This document shows, piece after piece, positions 63,701 through 64,000 of a DNA stretch of 64,000 nt. Source of the DNA: UBA5614 sp963667535 (GTDB lineage Bacteria > Cloacimonadota > Cloacimonadia > Cloacimonadales > Cloacimonadaceae); assembly GCA_963667535.2 (NCBI GenBank), contig CAXXDU010000002.1:496001-560000 (forward strand). Direction: 5' to 3'. Position 1 is the first letter of the stretch. The number at the start of each line of letters is the position of its first letter. Under the pieces are notes generated by a model. That model ran no database searches, was not told the DNA's origin, and worked only from the letters and a program-made list of their open reading frames with translations. The translations under genes and the position numbers were made by a program.

Positions 63701-64000
63701 AGTCTTTTTTGGTAAATCAGGGATTGGCTACTTTCAAATGGGAATATGCAAAAGACTATATGATGAGCAGTGGTTCTGATTGTGCCTGGGTAGATGACAT
63801 AACTTTCCCAAGTACCGGGGGTATTTCGGGGACACCTGTTTTTACTGTAAGTACTCAAAACATTAATTTTGGAGCTCACGCTATTTCCGAATTTACACCT
63901 GTTTCATTCACAATTAATAATACGGGTGATGCCATCATGATTGGGACAGTCACCGGTAACGAAATATTCAAGGTAAAAACTGCCACTGATGATGATTATT
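60763..64000 (+). CDS. Gingipain-like C25 peptidase, second tandem copy (cut by window end)
   Basis: The frame is open from ATG 60763 (MKKLFLLALLAMLTLILNAE, AGGGAG six bases upstream) to the window end, at least 1079 residues. Same domain order as the preceding gene: propeptide, C25 domain with His432 in NYCGHGSDTSW and Cys465 in VSVACVNGNF, CARDB-like repeats (VSDDNNNRADFGETINFDLA, DAAGNNNGRIDAGETVS), and a MAM-like domain (FHNGAYSSKSADIN). Then comes a choice-of-anchor segment (INFGAHAISEFTPVSF). The sorting tail is expected beyond the window. Its His-Cys spacing (33) is almost the same as in the upstream paralogue (32), consistent with a tandem duplication. Confidence 0.88.
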   Translation, partial: MKKLFLLALLAMLTLILNAEQYTVNDNQNEVNIINSNGQQTILEMTLGHFNREAVRISNETYWALNLKKEGFTMETGMPQLPYISRSLIIPGTARMSVNTLESEYTDLVMPIAPSKGNLTRDINPNDVPWTFDSFYQSAGSYPESVSRLSEPFIIRDYRGITVYFQPFVYFPATQTLRVYTRLRLSVDNTGIDNTNAITSAKTSASSWFDNVYKGMFLNYSQAKYPVLDDHGRMLIINNSMFNTTIQPFVDWKRQKGFTVDVVDITVAGPSATQLKTYIQNQYDLNNDLAFVQIIGDHAQVPSLSSGGGASDPSFALTAGIDSYPDIFIGRFSAQTTTDLETQVTRTIYYERDMQSGNAWLAKGLGIASNEGGGGQGDLGESDQTHIDNIRTDLLNYGYTSVDQVYQAQGATQAMITNDVNEGRSMINYCGHGSDTSWGTTGFSNSQVNQLTNNNKLPFIVSVACVNGNFANLTCFAEAWLRARDSVTGNPRGSVVFWGSSINQSWNPPMRAEDEVTDLMTTNQKNTIGGLFFNGASKMIEVYSSDGINMYKTWNIFGDASLQIRNTDPQPMTAQYPTTLFLGASTYVVQTNPGAWVTLYSNGVIYGTAIANETGLATLSLTTIPTQPMDLTLTITAYNRVTNISTIQVLPNNGPYVQIDNQIVSDDNNNRADFGETINFDLALTNVGASSANEITATISTSDPYITITDNTELFGNINVNQISTSSDGYTIVIANNVPDQHQSLIHVAIAQGDSISWEFDTILTLNAPSLATGTIVISDAAGNNNGRIDAGETVSIIIPVINNGHSTAINVLSSLLISNAVNYILTPVTTSFPTLDTGATAQMMYEVTFSSQIPAGTQVEFLFMGVAGEYTTNQTINAYVGLVLEDFESGTMTSYPWIFAGGNWTNDNTAFHNGAYSSKSADINDSQTTSMTVSMQVPTDGYITFWKKISSEQSYDYLRFSINDSLCNEWSGSIDWSQESFLVNQGLATFKWEYAKDYMMSSGSDCAWVDDITFPSTGGISGTPVFTVSTQNINFGAHAISEFTPVSFTINNTGDAIMIGTVTGNEIFKVKTATDDDY

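Overview
The window looks like a chromosomal piece of a Cloacimonadota-type (WWE1, Cloacimonas-like) anaerobe. The basis is its AT-leaning composition, several large secreted proteins ending in the same FlgD-like/Por-type C-terminal sorting module (F/V-x-P-N-P-F then a final hydrophobic-x-K), gingipain-like C25 peptidases, and an amino-acid-fermenting gene set: lysine 2,3-aminomutase, 3,5-diaminohexanoate dehydrogenase, a four-subunit 2-oxoacid:ferredoxin oxidoreductase, methylmalonyl-CoA epimerase and formate-tetrahydrofolate ligase. The taxonomic call is inference from gene content, not from a marker gene.

Layout. 1-5.9 kb: minus-strand operon for the membrane arm of a group 4 hydrogenase-like complex (HyfB, C, E, F and the start of the large subunit), headed by an HTH-PTS EIIA fusion regulator. 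6.4-8.7 kb: a YedK/HMCES protein and two tandem secreted paralogues of unknown family. 8.7-14.9 kb: PadR-TolC-adaptor-RND efflux operon. 15.3-22.0 kb: two sorting-tail proteins (one a C25 peptidase) around an OlsB/OlsA-like acyltransferase pair. 22.1-27.9 kb: M23 endopeptidase, CDF cation exporter and the lysine genes kdd-kamA-(kamB). 28.4-33.4 kb: TolC-like protein, lipoprotein, GYF-DUF4234 protein, small membrane protein and AlkD-like protein. 33.8-42.4 kb: fhs, a secreted OB-fold protein, an M3 peptidase, and mce with korCBAD. 42.6-48.5 kb: a decayed stretch with a lipoprotein, an rnpB 5' fragment, an AraC-GyrI regulator, a secreted protein, an interrupted gene and a feo relic. 48.6-54.4 kb: SpoU methylase, PepF-like peptidase, a BtuC/BtuF-like pair without its ATPase, and an APH(3')-like kinase. 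54.5-64 kb: a C39-like secreted peptidase and two tandem giant C25 peptidases, the second cut by the window end.

How the genes fit together. Lysine and other amino acids would be oxidised through the kam/kdd and kor/mce genes. Reduced ferredoxin from Kor could drive the membrane hydrogenase-like complex, and fhs links formate to C1 folate chemistry. The secreted peptidases would supply amino acids. This is inferred from the families.

The intergenic space is unusually rich in dispersed repeats. The most striking is a hairpin family (called R4 below; eight copies between 26.57 and 33.50 kb) with conserved flanks and loop but stems that change on both sides together. Others are a 25-30 bp sequence (R2) that abuts gene stop codons, a palindrome family R1, the R3 and R5 motifs, a 59-bp inverted repeat with 24-bp arms, and a two-copy element (17.2 and 53.4 kb) carrying variable-number 11-bp tandem repeats. 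No tRNA, rRNA, CRISPR array or intact transposase was recognised.
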